The position numbers and the translations under genes are program-made. The notes beneath the pieces are model-generated. The model ran no database searches. It worked only from the letters and a program-made list of their open reading frames with translations, and was not told where the DNA came from. 64,000 bases of DNA from Chryseobacterium soldanellicola (GTDB lineage: Bacteria > Bacteroidota > Bacteroidia > Flavobacteriales > Weeksellaceae). Of this stretch, positions 1-8,580 are shown piece after piece. Location of the stretch: positions 248,001 through 312,000 of the forward strand of contig NZ_FNKL01000002.1 of the NCBI RefSeq assembly GCF_900100115.1, given 5' to 3'. The stretch's first letter is position 1; each line of letters begins with the position of its first letter.

Positions 1-431
1 CTCAGCTTTATTTATTCATATTTTTGGCAGCAGTGGCAGTCGGAACCATTTTAGGAGGAAAATTGGGTGATAAATATGGCAGAAAGAAAATTATTTGGAT
101 TTCGATTCTGGGAGCGGCACCATTTACCCTTTGCCTTCCTTATCTCCCTTTATTCTGGACGATTATATTTGCCGTTTTAATAGGATTAATCATTGCTTCA
201 GCATTTTCTGCGATCCTGGTTTATGCTACAGATCTTATGCCTAATAAAATTGGTCTTGTAGCTGGATTATTCTTTGGATTTATGTTTGGAATGGGCGGTA
301 TCGGTTCTGCCGTGCTGGGTGCTGTTGCTGATGATACGAGCATCGGATTTGTCTTTAAAATCTGTGCATTTTTACCTTTAATGGGAATCATCACTGCTTT
401 TTTACCCAATATCAAAGGACATAAAAAATAG
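1..431 (+). CDS. MFS transporter, Fsr-like, C-terminal part (5' end outside window)
   Basis: The frame is open from base 3 and ends at TAG 429-431, so about 142 C-terminal residues of an inner-membrane exporter are present. A loop reading GGKLGDKYGRKK is the MFS motif between transmembrane helices (G-x-L-G/A-D-r-x-G-R-k). It is followed by four hydrophobic helices. The late motif GLFFGFMFGMGGIGSAVLG closely resembles the fosmidomycin-resistance (Fsr) branch of the superfamily. Substrate cannot be assigned from the fragment. The TTG at base 24 is an internal Leu codon, not a start. The gene converges on the cobalamin operon, and its stop codon lies inside that operon's terminator hairpin. Confidence 0.8.
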   Translation, partial: QLYLFIFLAAVAVGTILGGKLGDKYGRKKIIWISILGAAPFTLCLPYLPLFWTIIFAVLIGLIIASAFSAILVYATDLMPNKIGLVAGLFFGFMFGMGGIGSAVLGAVADDTSIGFVFKICAFLPLMGIITAFLPNIKGHKK

Positions 432-451
432 CCTCCACAAAGTGAAGGCTA
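429..451 (-). terminator. Intrinsic terminator of the cobalamin-uptake operon
   Basis: Inverted arms tagcct and aggcta plus cac/gtg form a 9-bp stem with one C.A mismatch and an AAA loop. On the minus strand the stem is followed by TTTTTTA, the T-tract of an intrinsic terminator. On the plus strand it is followed by A-rich sequence, so it should act mainly on the minus strand. It sits about 45 nt past the stop of the T9SS protein and overlaps the MFS stop codon. Confidence 0.7.
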
Positions 452-494
452 AAACAAAAAAATGAATATACTAATTCGAGATATTAGTCCTTGA

Positions 495-2780
495 TTAATT
501 TTTAATTAATTTTTGCTGATATACAGCTTTGTCAGTGCTTGCTCTCAGGATGTACATTCCTTTTGGAAGCCCACTCACATTGATTTGTCCGTTGTTGAAC
601 TGAGTATTAATCAACTTACCTGAAACATCATAAATAGAAACCTGTAAGACTTTTTCCTGAGTTTTAATATATAAAATATCTGTCACAGGATTTGGATAGA
701 TACTGAATTCAAGTTTTTTCACCTCAGCAGTCGCTAACGTAGAATTTGTAGCATTAATAACTAAAGTTTTTTCTACAATTTTACCATTTGAATTAAAACT
801 GATAACTATACTCACCGTTCCAGTTGCCAGGGGTGTTAAAACCAATTCATCATTAGCATTAATTTCCGCAATAAGAACTGAAGGGTTGCTGTTCGATTTT
901 ATAGATTTAACAATCGCTGCTGACAAATTATCACCGTCAGAAACAACATTTTTAAGATCAATTGAAGTCATTCCGTTGGCATTGGCCTGTGACGGAAATG
1001 TTGTGCTTACGCTTGGAAGCGTGTTATCCGGAAATACCGTCATTGCAGGGAACCAGTAATAATCATTTAGTTTTTTAGTATTTATTAAAGTCCCGCTGTT
1101 ATTGAAAGTATGTATCCAATTATTTTGAAAATGTGCTCCGTAACCGCTTTCTGTTGTATTTAAAATCAATTCATCGGTAACTGGATTTACTCTTAAAGCT
1201 GCTCCATAAGGAATTTGTTTATAAGTTCCTGTTTGTCCCGGAATTGCAGCAAAATTTTCATTAAATGTCTTATTTGTAACATCAAATTTCACAATCTGCG
1301 TTCCAGAGCTGAAACTGTTGATAGAATTAATCCAATATAAAGCATTTTGCTGGCTGCTTGCCGTGAAGCTTCCTGCATTCCAGGCGCCCCAGGCTCCGAT
1401 GTATTTTGTAGTCGGGATTGCATATTCTGTTTTTGCAAAAGTTGTAGGATTAATATTAACTACTTTCTGATCCTGAACCGCCCAGATACTTCCATCTTTA
1501 GCCTGAACAATTGAATGGAATGCACCTGCGATAGTCGCAACAACTGTATCCGTGTTTGGATTAATTACCAAAATTCCCGTAGATTGCTTCACTGCAAAAA
1601 CGTATTGAGAAGTTCTGATCATATTTCCGATCTGCCCGGAATATTGACTTCCGCCGCCCGTTGTCGGAATTAAACTTCCTACCTGCAAATTATCAATATC
1701 AAAAGTATAAATCCCGTTGGAAGCTCCGATATAACCTTTATGTTCATTAACACCTACGAAAGATCTTCCGTCTCCCCCGCCGATATTGTTAAATCCTGCA
1801 ATTTTCTGCATCGTGTGAGCATTGGCAACAACTAATTTTCCTCCCGGCGTGTATTGCGTATCTCCTCCGTCTGCAGCTTGTTTTGAAATAAAATAAAACT
1901 TATCCCCATAAATCGTTCCGTACTGAGTCGTTGCTCCAAAAGCCTGATTGTTATTAACATTACTGTACACTCTGTAATTTACATTTCCGTTGCTGTCAAT
2001 AAAATTTACCGAACCGTTTGTATGACCAAACCATTCTTCATTCACCAAGAAATAACCGTTTGTAAAATCTGTAGCAGAAACGTAAGGAGAAACCGGCGTC
2101 ATTGTTGAAGAAATCGGGAAATCACTAAAGTTAGGATTGTAGTTCCAAACATCCCAAGAACCGTTTTGTAAAACACGGCTCGTCGCTCCAGCTCCTGAAT
2201 ACCCAAAATCAGGATCTGTAGGATCTTTTATCCAATACGACCAATATCCGTTGGTAGTCCAACCTGAAGACCAATGATCTGCCACATCCGCTGCCGTGAA
2301 AGCATCAAAATCGTAGGCAGAAGTGTTTACAATCCCGTCAACAGGATAATAAGGATAGGTAACATTTCCGTTTTTGTAAAGAGCATTTGTATTGACACCA
2401 TTCAGATCAAAGCCAAATCCGCCAATCGCCGTTCCGAACTGCGTTCCCTGATACAATAAAGTGAAAAACCTGTGGTCCGCTTTTGCAATCGCTTTCATCA
2501 TATCTTCACCGGTCGCCGTTCCGTTCCATCTGAAACCCCAAACCAAAGCATCGGGATTTTTGCTGTCATTCCATTGTACAGCGAAGGCCGCTTCATTGGT
2601 TCCTGTTCCTACCCAATACTGGATGTCAGAAAAATTAACGATCGTTGTCGTCGTTGTTTTTGCCTGACTCTGTGTAGAACTAGGTTTAATATCATTTCGG
2701 GGCACACCCTGTACTTTTATCTGAGCATTTGTAAAAAATGCAAACAGAAAAAGCATCGTTAATAGGTAAAACTTTTTCAT
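495..2780 (-). CDS. T9SS-secreted, DUF5074/beta-propeller-like protein of the cobalamin locus
   Basis: This 761-residue secreted protein starts with a signal peptide (MKKFYLLTMLFLFAFFTNAQ). It ends with a type A T9SS sorting domain: YPNPVTDILYI near residue 690, then a short beta domain ending in KLIKN. The N-terminal quarter contains YWVGTGTNEAAFAVQWND, a conserved block I associate with Bacteroidetes surface proteins near cobalamin receptors. The middle has repeated propeller-like strands (GGKLVVANAHTMQKIAGFN, IYTFDIDNLQVGSLIPT) resembling DUF5074. A Ser/Thr-rich linker precedes the sorting domain. It is the last gene of the riboswitch-controlled operon, 36 nt after the surface lipoprotein. 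A role in capturing cobalamin at the cell surface is inferred from context. Confidence 0.72.
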   Translation of the reverse strand: MKKFYLLTMLFLFAFFTNAQIKVQGVPRNDIKPSSTQSQAKTTTTTIVNFSDIQYWVGTGTNEAAFAVQWNDSKNPDALVWGFRWNGTATGEDMMKAIAKADHRFFTLLYQGTQFGTAIGGFGFDLNGVNTNALYKNGNVTYPYYPVDGIVNTSAYDFDAFTAADVADHWSSGWTTNGYWSYWIKDPTDPDFGYSGAGATSRVLQNGSWDVWNYNPNFSDFPISSTMTPVSPYVSATDFTNGYFLVNEEWFGHTNGSVNFIDSNGNVNYRVYSNVNNNQAFGATTQYGTIYGDKFYFISKQAADGGDTQYTPGGKLVVANAHTMQKIAGFNNIGGGDGRSFVGVNEHKGYIGASNGIYTFDIDNLQVGSLIPTTGGGSQYSGQIGNMIRTSQYVFAVKQSTGILVINPNTDTVVATIAGAFHSIVQAKDGSIWAVQDQKVVNINPTTFAKTEYAIPTTKYIGAWGAWNAGSFTASSQQNALYWINSINSFSSGTQIVKFDVTNKTFNENFAAIPGQTGTYKQIPYGAALRVNPVTDELILNTTESGYGAHFQNNWIHTFNNSGTLINTKKLNDYYWFPAMTVFPDNTLPSVSTTFPSQANANGMTSIDLKNVVSDGDNLSAAIVKSIKSNSNPSVLIAEINANDELVLTPLATGTVSIVISFNSNGKIVEKTLVINATNSTLATAEVKKLEFSIYPNPVTDILYIKTQEKVLQVSIYDVSGKLINTQFNNGQINVSGLPKGMYILRASTDKAVYQQKLIKN

Positions 2781-2816
2781 TTCTAATTAATTTTAAAAAT
2801 ATTATATCGTTGAATT

Positions 2817-4016
2817 TTAATTAAGATGTAAATCATAAGCTCCGGCGATTTCCGTAGAAACCTCGCCTAGCCAGCCCGCCTCCTGATTGGTTCCGGTGTA
2901 AACTTTCACAAAATCTACCCCCGGAAGCTTCACATAATTCCCGTTTTTGTCTACCGCCCAGGAAATATCGATATTTGAGGCTTCATCATTATTCGGAGCA
3001 TTATCTGCATATCCGAAATCATAGGATTTCCCAACCCAATAAGCGCCCGTTCCGCTTTGATCATAAAAATTGCTCTGAAGCTTTGTTCCGGTAAAACCGT
3101 AAGAAGCATCCGAAAGCCACAAAGGATAATAGCTTTGTACATGGAAGGTGTTTTTTGTTTTAAATCCTAAATTCCCCAGATTGTCTTCCCATTTCAGATA
3201 CTCTACATCAGTCTGCCAAAACTCGTTTCCGGGAACGGGCGGCTTATTTTCGTTGGGTTTGAAGTATGTTATGCTGTAATTTTTTACGGTTGTATTTTTG
3301 AAATATTCGCTTCCTGCGATCTCGTACCATTCCTCTTCATCGGGTTTTCCGTTTTTGTTTTTGTCGTAGGCAACCATGATAATTCCCGGTTCGCAAGATC
3401 CGACACGTGCCTGACCCGCATCATTTCCCCAAAAAGCATTTCCAAGGATTTTAAAATCTCCTCCATTCATATTGGGGATCGTATGGTCAAAACCGAAAGA
3501 CACATAGCCGCCGTAACCGCCAAGAGTAATCATGGTAGAATTTCCTCCGACTAAAGATTCTTTTGCCTTCTGAAGCATCTGGCTAAAAGTATTTCCGTTT
3601 ACATATTCAGGAATTTCGTTAATAAATTGCCCTGGCGCGGGACGAAAATCGAAAACATTAGAAATATATCTGCTATAATTTCCGGCTTCGTGATTGACAA
3701 TGATTTTCGAGTTGTAGGTTTTTACAATTCCGTTGCTTGTGATCTTTAAGGTCAAAGGATAGGTTTTCACGGCAGGACTGATAAAATCCAGTTCAGAATT
3801 TTCAGAAATAATAGAATCATTGATGCTCCATGTAAAAGTTCCCGGTACTTTGGGATTAATATTCAAGACTTTAAAACGGTCGATCGTATAAGATTCATCA
3901 AGACCAGTAAAGCTTACATTTTCCTCCTCATCTCTGTCGCTTTTACAACCGATCACAGTGATCAGCACAAAAGACAGAAAAGTGATTTTTAACAATTTAA
4001 ACATATTTTTTTCCAT
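2817..4016 (-). CDS. Surface lipoprotein of the cobalamin locus (PKD-like N-terminus)
   Basis: This 399-residue predicted lipoprotein has a hydrophobic leader ending LITVIGC, with Cys24 as the lipidation site. CKSDRDEEE follows; acidic residues just after Cys fit the Bacteroidetes lipoprotein surface-export signal. Residues 35-110 look like a PKD/Ig-like domain (GTFTWSINDSIISEN). The remainder holds Gly/aromatic-rich blocks (GGYGGYVSFGFDHTI, GNAFWGNDAG, DKNKNGKPDEEEWYEIAG), the third resembling a Ca-binding acidic loop. Met5 is an alternative start that leaves a tighter leader. It lies 13 nt after the BtuG-like gene. Similar cell-surface proteins accompany BtuB/BtuG in Bacteroides; cobalamin binding here is inferred. 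Confidence 0.65.
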   Translation of the reverse strand: MEKNMFKLLKITFLSFVLITVIGCKSDRDEEENVSFTGLDESYTIDRFKVLNINPKVPGTFTWSINDSIISENSELDFISPAVKTYPLTLKITSNGIVKTYNSKIIVNHEAGNYSRYISNVFDFRPAPGQFINEIPEYVNGNTFSQMLQKAKESLVGGNSTMITLGGYGGYVSFGFDHTIPNMNGGDFKILGNAFWGNDAGQARVGSCEPGIIMVAYDKNKNGKPDEEEWYEIAGSEYFKNTTVKNYSITYFKPNENKPPVPGNEFWQTDVEYLKWEDNLGNLGFKTKNTFHVQSYYPLWLSDASYGFTGTKLQSNFYDQSGTGAYWVGKSYDFGYADNAPNNDEASNIDISWAVDKNGNYVKLPGVDFVKVYTGTNQEAGWLGEVSTEIAGAYDLHLN

Positions 4017-4029
4017 TTTTCAATTCAAT

Positions 4030-5166
4030 TTATTTGTATAAAAAGGTGAAGTGTGCGGGGATATTTCCACCTTCGGTTTTCCATTTGAAGTGTCCGTCTT
4101 TATCGAAACAATAGACAAATCCGGTGGAGACGTAATTTCTTGCATCGGTTATGTAAATATCTTCCGTGATCGGATTTACGGCGATTCCGTAAGGCGTTTT
4201 GATTGCGTCTACATATTCCTGATCGATGATTTTATTAGAAATAATTTCTTCGGTTTTCACATCAATGATTCCGAAAGATTTTTTGTACGAATGCGTGTTA
4301 TAATTAAATTCATTCCCGTAATAGTAAAGCTTATCATTAACAATGGTCATTTCGCTTACAGAAATATGGAAATCTTTTTTTACCATTCCTGTTGCTGCAT
4401 CAATTAAAAATAAGCTTGATGGAATTGTATAATAATCCCCTCTCGAACTCACGTACAAATCACCATAATTATCTTTTTTAATTCTGTGAAGATTAATAGC
4501 AACGTCTATTTTTTTGATTTCTGTGAAAGAATTTAAATCAACTACAGAAACGGTTCTGTCGTAATTCGGGAATTTATATCCTCCGGAATTGGCTACGAAA
4601 AGCTGGTTTCCTACCACTTCAATTTCTTCCGGCTGGTACCCGACCGTCACCTGCCTTTGAATCGACAAAGAAGTGGTATCAATTTCTACTACCTTTCCAA
4701 GCGGTGCATTGGGATCGAGAACTACGGGACCGGCATAGCTTGTCGCGTACGCTTTTCCGTTTTTAAAAGTGATATATCTACAGTTTTCAAGGTTAATGGT
4801 TTTAATTCTTTTCGCCGTTTTTGCATCCAAAACCTCAATTTTATTGGAAACATTAATAACAGCGTACAGCTTATTTCCATAAATCTGAATGTCATTTCCG
4901 ACATCACCAAGCTCTTTGATCACATTCGGATTAATTTCAGCATAAATATTTCGGTGGTAAGTTCCTGTCGTATAATCAAAGAAATCGAGAGTAGCTTTAT
5001 TGCTTCCCATATTTCCTTCGTTCAACAAATAAAATCCTTTGATCGCAGTATTTTCTGGCGCTGCCAATCCTGATTCTGTTTCTTCACGTGTAATATATTC
5101 GTCAGTTCTGCAAGAAACCAGAAAAGCAAATACAAAAACAAAAAGGCAAAAATTGAATTTTTTCAT
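4030..5166 (-). CDS. btuG: BtuG-like surface cobalamin-binding beta-propeller lipoprotein
   Basis: This 378-residue lipoprotein has a lipobox FLVSC with Cys19, then RTDE. The rest is a YncE-like beta-propeller with repeated strand signatures such as GNDIQIYGNKLYAVINVSNK, EEIEVVGNQLFVANSGG and YGIAVNPITEDIYITDARN. BtuG proteins of Bacteroides are seven-bladed propellers that hand cobalamin to BtuB; sequence type, length and position match. Its ATG overlaps the stop of the upstream receptor by 4 bp (ATGA), so the two are translationally coupled. Expression should follow the cobalamin riboswitch ahead of the receptor. Confidence 0.82.
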   Translation of the reverse strand: MKKFNFCLFVFVFAFLVSCRTDEYITREETESGLAAPENTAIKGFYLLNEGNMGSNKATLDFFDYTTGTYHRNIYAEINPNVIKELGDVGNDIQIYGNKLYAVINVSNKIEVLDAKTAKRIKTINLENCRYITFKNGKAYATSYAGPVVLDPNAPLGKVVEIDTTSLSIQRQVTVGYQPEEIEVVGNQLFVANSGGYKFPNYDRTVSVVDLNSFTEIKKIDVAINLHRIKKDNYGDLYVSSRGDYYTIPSSLFLIDAATGMVKKDFHISVSEMTIVNDKLYYYGNEFNYNTHSYKKSFGIIDVKTEEIISNKIIDQEYVDAIKTPYGIAVNPITEDIYITDARNYVSTGFVYCFDKDGHFKWKTEGGNIPAHFTFLYK

Positions 5167-7181
5167 AAGGTAAAGCTTACAATGAGTTTAAAATTTCTTC
5201 CCGGCATCGGATAATTCAGAACCACATCATAGTATTGGTTGAAAACATTATTGACCTCAAAACTGGCTTTAATCTGATGCGAATTCCAATTAAATCTTTT
5301 CTGAACCGATAAATCATGAGTATACCAAGGCTGGATGTAGTTGTATTGGATATTATTCTGATTAACATCGTAACGCTCGCCCACATAAACATAACTGTAA
5401 TTGAAACTCCAGTCTTTGTAGTCGGACATCAACGAAAAAGTTCCGCTGTGCCACGGGGTGTAAGGAATCTGATGCCCAAAATAAGATTCTTCCCTATCCG
5501 AAAAATCTCTTGCTCTTTGGAAGGTATAGCTTAATAGAGGTCTTATTTTAACGTTTCCAACTTTTACATCAGCCTGAATATTAACATCGGTTCCTATAAT
5601 TTCTACATTTCCGAGATTTAACATCGTCCATCTGAACATACTTCCGTTTGGAGCGGCAATGATTTTGTCTTCAACTTTATTGAAATACCCGTCAACTTTA
5701 GCATAAATTCTCTGGAAAACTTCGCTTTTAAATCTTTTTTGATACGTAAATCCGAAATTATATTGATTGGTAAATTCAGGTTTTAAAGCAACATTTCCGA
5801 TCATTGTATAATACAGATCATTGAAAGTCGGCATCCTGAAAATCCTTTTGTAGAAGGCTCTTATCGTAAAATCGTGAGCATTGAAAGGCTTATAACTAAG
5901 GAAAGCTGCGGGCGTCCATTCTGTTCTGTCAGGAGATTTTGAATTTTTTTCGACATCTTCTGAAACGAAAGTTCCTAAAACGCTTCCTAAAAAATTCACT
6001 TTATTCCATTCATAAGTTGTCGCAAAAGCAGCTAATGTCGTGTATCGCGTCGGAAAAGAAAAATTAACCAAGTCTGCATCCAGATTATTATATTGAAAAT
6101 CTACACTCGCACTTACATCCCAATTCGGAGTGATGGAATACAAATTAGAGGAAGACACGTACAGTTCTCTTTGTATATATTGATTCTGTATTTTTATGGA
6201 CGAGACTGTATCAACATAATGGGTATAATCATAAGCAAACTTGGCTTTAAACTGAGTTTCTAGTTTTGGGAATATTTTCTTCTTAAAAGTTCCTTGTACG
6301 AAATAATTTTCATCGACCTGTCTTTGACCTCTTCCGTCAAAACGGTTGTTCACGATTGCTGAAGGAATTCCACGATTTGATAAATATCCATATCCTCTGA
6401 TGTTCCAGCTACCGTTGCTGATCGTTCCGTTTAAGCTTGTTTCAAAACGTTTTGCATGAATATCAGAATCAAATCTTTTGGCAATCGTATCATAGGCAAC
6501 TTCGCCGTCAGGATATTTTTTCTTGTAGCGGTATTTGTAAACCCCATCACTTTGAATAAATTCTGAACTAAAACTTGCTGAAATATTTTCCGAAATTTTC
6601 TGCTCTAAACGAAAAGACGGATTAAATAAATCGATCGAACTGTTTTTAAATCTTACAACAAGATTGGTCTTTCTGCTTCCTTTAAAAATCGGAACTTTTG
6701 GCTGTAAATAAATAGATCCCGACGAACCAAAATCTTTTGCAGGTTGAAAAATTTCACTTTTTTGCCCATTATAGAGAGAAATTTCCTCTAAATCATCAAG
6801 AGAATATCTTCCTAAATCTACTACTCCATTCTGAGCGTTCCCGATTTGGATTCCATCATAAAAAACACCGACGTGCTGGCTTCCCATACTTCGGATATTG
6901 ATCGTTTTCAACCCACCGATTCCGCCATAATCTTTAATCTGAACGCCCGAAAAATACCTCAACGCATCAGCAACCGACTGACTGTTGAGTCTTTCCAGCT
7001 CATCGCCTGACAAAACCTGAGCAGGAAGAATTTCTTTAAAATTTTTCTTCTGAATATTGACAGGAATGATCGTATGCTCCTTAAGACTGTCTTTAGATTG
7101 TGAAAATACAACCTGAGCTGCTAACACAAAAACTGTGAAAGCAACTTTCTGAAGTTGAGATGTAAAAAATTTTGTCACCAT
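5163..7181 (-). CDS. btuB: TonB-dependent cobalamin receptor, BtuB-like
   Basis: This outer-membrane receptor imports cobalamin with energy from TonB. The start at 7181 (MVTKFFTSQLQKVAFTVF) gives a clean signal peptide ending VVFSQ and a 672-residue protein; the longer frame from 7253 adds a hydrophobic stretch inside the mRNA leader. The plug domain contains VLSGDELERLNSQSVADALR and IKDYGGIGGLKTINIRSMGS. The C-terminal half is a beta-barrel with alternating aromatic strands and ends in a terminal beta signal (KLIVSFTL). It is the first gene after a cobalamin riboswitch and the BtuG-like gene follows directly, so cobalamin or a cobamide is the probable ligand. Confidence 0.85.
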   Translation of the reverse strand: MVTKFFTSQLQKVAFTVFVLAAQVVFSQSKDSLKEHTIIPVNIQKKNFKEILPAQVLSGDELERLNSQSVADALRYFSGVQIKDYGGIGGLKTINIRSMGSQHVGVFYDGIQIGNAQNGVVDLGRYSLDDLEEISLYNGQKSEIFQPAKDFGSSGSIYLQPKVPIFKGSRKTNLVVRFKNSSIDLFNPSFRLEQKISENISASFSSEFIQSDGVYKYRYKKKYPDGEVAYDTIAKRFDSDIHAKRFETSLNGTISNGSWNIRGYGYLSNRGIPSAIVNNRFDGRGQRQVDENYFVQGTFKKKIFPKLETQFKAKFAYDYTHYVDTVSSIKIQNQYIQRELYVSSSNLYSITPNWDVSASVDFQYNNLDADLVNFSFPTRYTTLAAFATTYEWNKVNFLGSVLGTFVSEDVEKNSKSPDRTEWTPAAFLSYKPFNAHDFTIRAFYKRIFRMPTFNDLYYTMIGNVALKPEFTNQYNFGFTYQKRFKSEVFQRIYAKVDGYFNKVEDKIIAAPNGSMFRWTMLNLGNVEIIGTDVNIQADVKVGNVKIRPLLSYTFQRARDFSDREESYFGHQIPYTPWHSGTFSLMSDYKDWSFNYSYVYVGERYDVNQNNIQYNYIQPWYTHDLSVQKRFNWNSHQIKASFEVNNVFNQYYDVVLNYPMPGRNFKLIVSFTL

Positions 7182-7213
7182 TAGCTCATTTAGAATAATG
7201 ATGACGCTAATGG
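7174..7213 (-). promoter_or_regulatory. Candidate start-codon sequestering hairpins of the B12 riboswitch
   Basis: In the minus-strand RNA the receptor start region GCUAAUGGUGAC can pair with either of two adjacent upstream segments. GUCAUCAUUA (7205-7196) pairs with UAAUGGUGAC over 10 bp with one U.G wobble. CCAUUAGC (7213-7206) pairs perfectly with GCUAAUGG over 8 bp. Both hairpins bury the AUG at 7181. This looks like a translational expression platform and supports 7181 as the start. How the aptamer selects between states cannot be told by eye. Confidence 0.5.
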
Positions 7214-7304
7214 ATATAAGAATACAACGACAAAGCACAGTCATAAACTGCACAGAATCACTGATGTCCTAAGCTTTATTCCACGAAAGCGTCAAACGTT
7301 TAAA

Positions 7305-7472
7305 TATTCTGGCAGGTCTTCTGACTTACTCCGTTTTTGAAATCCTTCCCATTAAAAACAGTGGATATAATCTTCAAAAACTTTTTTGTGGAGCTTACAG
7401 CAGCGGGTCTGTTCCGGATTTTCACCGGATTCCCTTTTAAGCGCTTTTTATGGCTCACCAGATTTCGGCAAA
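7305..7472 (-). promoter_or_regulatory. Cobalamin (B12) riboswitch
   Basis: On the minus strand the region contains the family's conserved blocks in order: GGTGAGCC near the 5' end, GGGAATCCGGTGAAAATCCG, ACCCGCTGCTGTAAGC, then GTCAGAAGACCTGCC. The last block is the B12 box (consensus rAGYCaGgAGACCkGCC). The aptamer begins almost at the predicted transcription start. No clear intrinsic terminator follows before the receptor gene, so translational control is more likely than transcriptional attenuation. Cobalamin binding would repress the downstream uptake genes. Confidence 0.93.
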
Positions 7473-7476
7473 GATA
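7469..7476 (-). promoter_or_regulatory. Promoter -7 box for the cobalamin operon
   Basis: TATCTTTG on the minus strand matches the Bacteroidetes -7 consensus TAnnTTTG. It would start transcription right at the 5' edge of the cobalamin aptamer. No good TTTG -33 element is present at the expected distance. Confidence 0.45.
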
Positions 7477-7531
7477 GAAAATAATTAATATCTATTGCAT
7501 AAAAATATTATTTACTGATTTACAATCAAAT

Positions 7532-7564
7532 AAATAAAAAAGCAATCTCATCAAAGAGATTGCC
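7532..7564 (-). terminator. Intrinsic terminator after the SCO gene
   Basis: GCAATCTC (minus strand) pairs with GAGATTGC around a short loop and is followed by TTTTTTATTTATTTG. It lies about 15 nt beyond the SCO stop codon and closes the YHS-SCO transcript. Confidence 0.8.
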
Positions 7565-7578
7565 TTTACAAATATTAG

Positions 7579-8259
7579 TTATTTTAATAATTTTTTGATG
7601 TCTTCAATTAATATTTCCCGGTCGGGATGATACTTCCCGGTGAGTTTTGGATTCTTTCCTTCCGGATCTTCATAATTCAATCCAGAATAGTACAAAATCG
7701 GCATATTGTCTTTATTGTATCTGCAACGGATGTTTCCTTCTTTGTCTACAAGAGCGATCATTCCGCTATGGTTGAGATTTTCTCCTTCGTCTTCTTTATC
7801 TCCGACATAAATGTTGAACTGATCCGCGACTTTCCCGATATAATCTCTGTTTCCGGTCAGAAAATGCCAGTTTGGAGATTTAACACCGATTCTTTTGGCG
7901 TGCTGCTTCAAAGTTTCGGGGGTATCATTTTCAGGATCTATGCTTATGGAAATAATTCCGAAATCCGGATGATTAATTTTGTCTTCAATTGCCCTCATGT
8001 TGGTATTCATCACAGGACAGATCGTTGGACATCTGCTGAAAAAAAACTCAACCAGATAGACTTTTCCAAGCATATCTTTATTGGTGATTTTCTTGTTATT
8101 CTGATCGGTAAGTTCAAAATCGGGAACTTTCATTACCGTGTACAGGTTCTTTTTAAAATAACCCATTCCGACTCCGATTCCTAAAAAAAGCAATGCAATA
8201 ACCGCAATTGGAATGATTACTTTACTCTTTGTCTTATTTGGTTTATTATTTTTGGACAT
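7579..8259 (-). CDS. SCO1/SenC family copper chaperone/thioredoxin-fold protein
   Basis: This 226-residue protein is anchored by one N-terminal transmembrane helix (residues about 14-34) with a periplasmic thioredoxin-like domain. The copper-binding motif CPTIC is at residues 77-81 (CPxxxCP type: C77, C81). The third ligand His164 lies in NHSGMIALVD. The signature SISIDPENDTPETLKQHA is typical of SCO proteins, which deliver copper to the CuA site of cytochrome oxidase or act in copper and redox homeostasis. Its start overlaps the end of the YHS lipoprotein gene by 14 bp, so the two are co-transcribed and probably cooperate. Confidence 0.9.
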   Translation of the reverse strand: MSKNNKPNKTKSKVIIPIAVIALLFLGIGVGMGYFKKNLYTVMKVPDFELTDQNNKKITNKDMLGKVYLVEFFFSRCPTICPVMNTNMRAIEDKINHPDFGIISISIDPENDTPETLKQHAKRIGVKSPNWHFLTGNRDYIGKVADQFNIYVGDKEDEGENLNHSGMIALVDKEGNIRCRYNKDNMPILYYSGLNYEDPEGKNPKLTGKYHPDREILIEDIKKLLK

Positions 8260-8521
8260 ATTTCTCAGGATTTTTTTTGAATTCGTCTTTACAGTAGCTG
8301 CTGCAAAAACCGTATGTTTTATTTTTATAGACGGTGGTATCTTTCATATCATCTTCCGTTTTCATGTGGCAGATCGGATCTTCCGCATTAGCAAATTTCA
8401 CCTTTTTTGTATTTGATTTTGAAGATATCGAACTCTTTTTATGCTTCACTTTAGGGGTTTCCTGGGCGCAAGACATCAATGATATAGACAGAAATGCTGT
8501 CAAAATGATTTTAGATTTCAT
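8246..8521 (-). CDS. YHS-domain metal-binding lipoprotein
   Basis: This 91-residue lipoprotein has a leader ending ISLMSC with Cys18, then a Lys/Ser-rich spacer. A YHS/TRASH-like domain follows: DPICHMKTEDD, KTYGFCSSYCKDEFKKNPEKYV. The Cys residues (DPxCxM and FCSxxC) are the usual metal ligands of this family in copper and heavy-metal resistance loci. It overlaps the SCO gene by 14 bp. A role in periplasmic copper sensing or transfer is inferred from the domain and the partner. Confidence 0.85.
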   Translation of the reverse strand: MKSKIILTAFLSISLMSCAQETPKVKHKKSSISSKSNTKKVKFANAEDPICHMKTEDDMKDTTVYKNKTYGFCSSYCKDEFKKNPEKYVQK

Positions 8522-8580
8522 TTTTAGTTTAAATTGAAATTAATGATTGTATTGAATAAAAATTGATTGATTTTTAATCT

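Noticed and set aside
7182..7253. Longer start of the TonB receptor from the ATG at 7253
   Set aside because: It lacks a normal signal peptide start, lies in the riboswitch leader, and the start at 7181 gives a clean signal peptide and is the codon buried by the leader hairpins.
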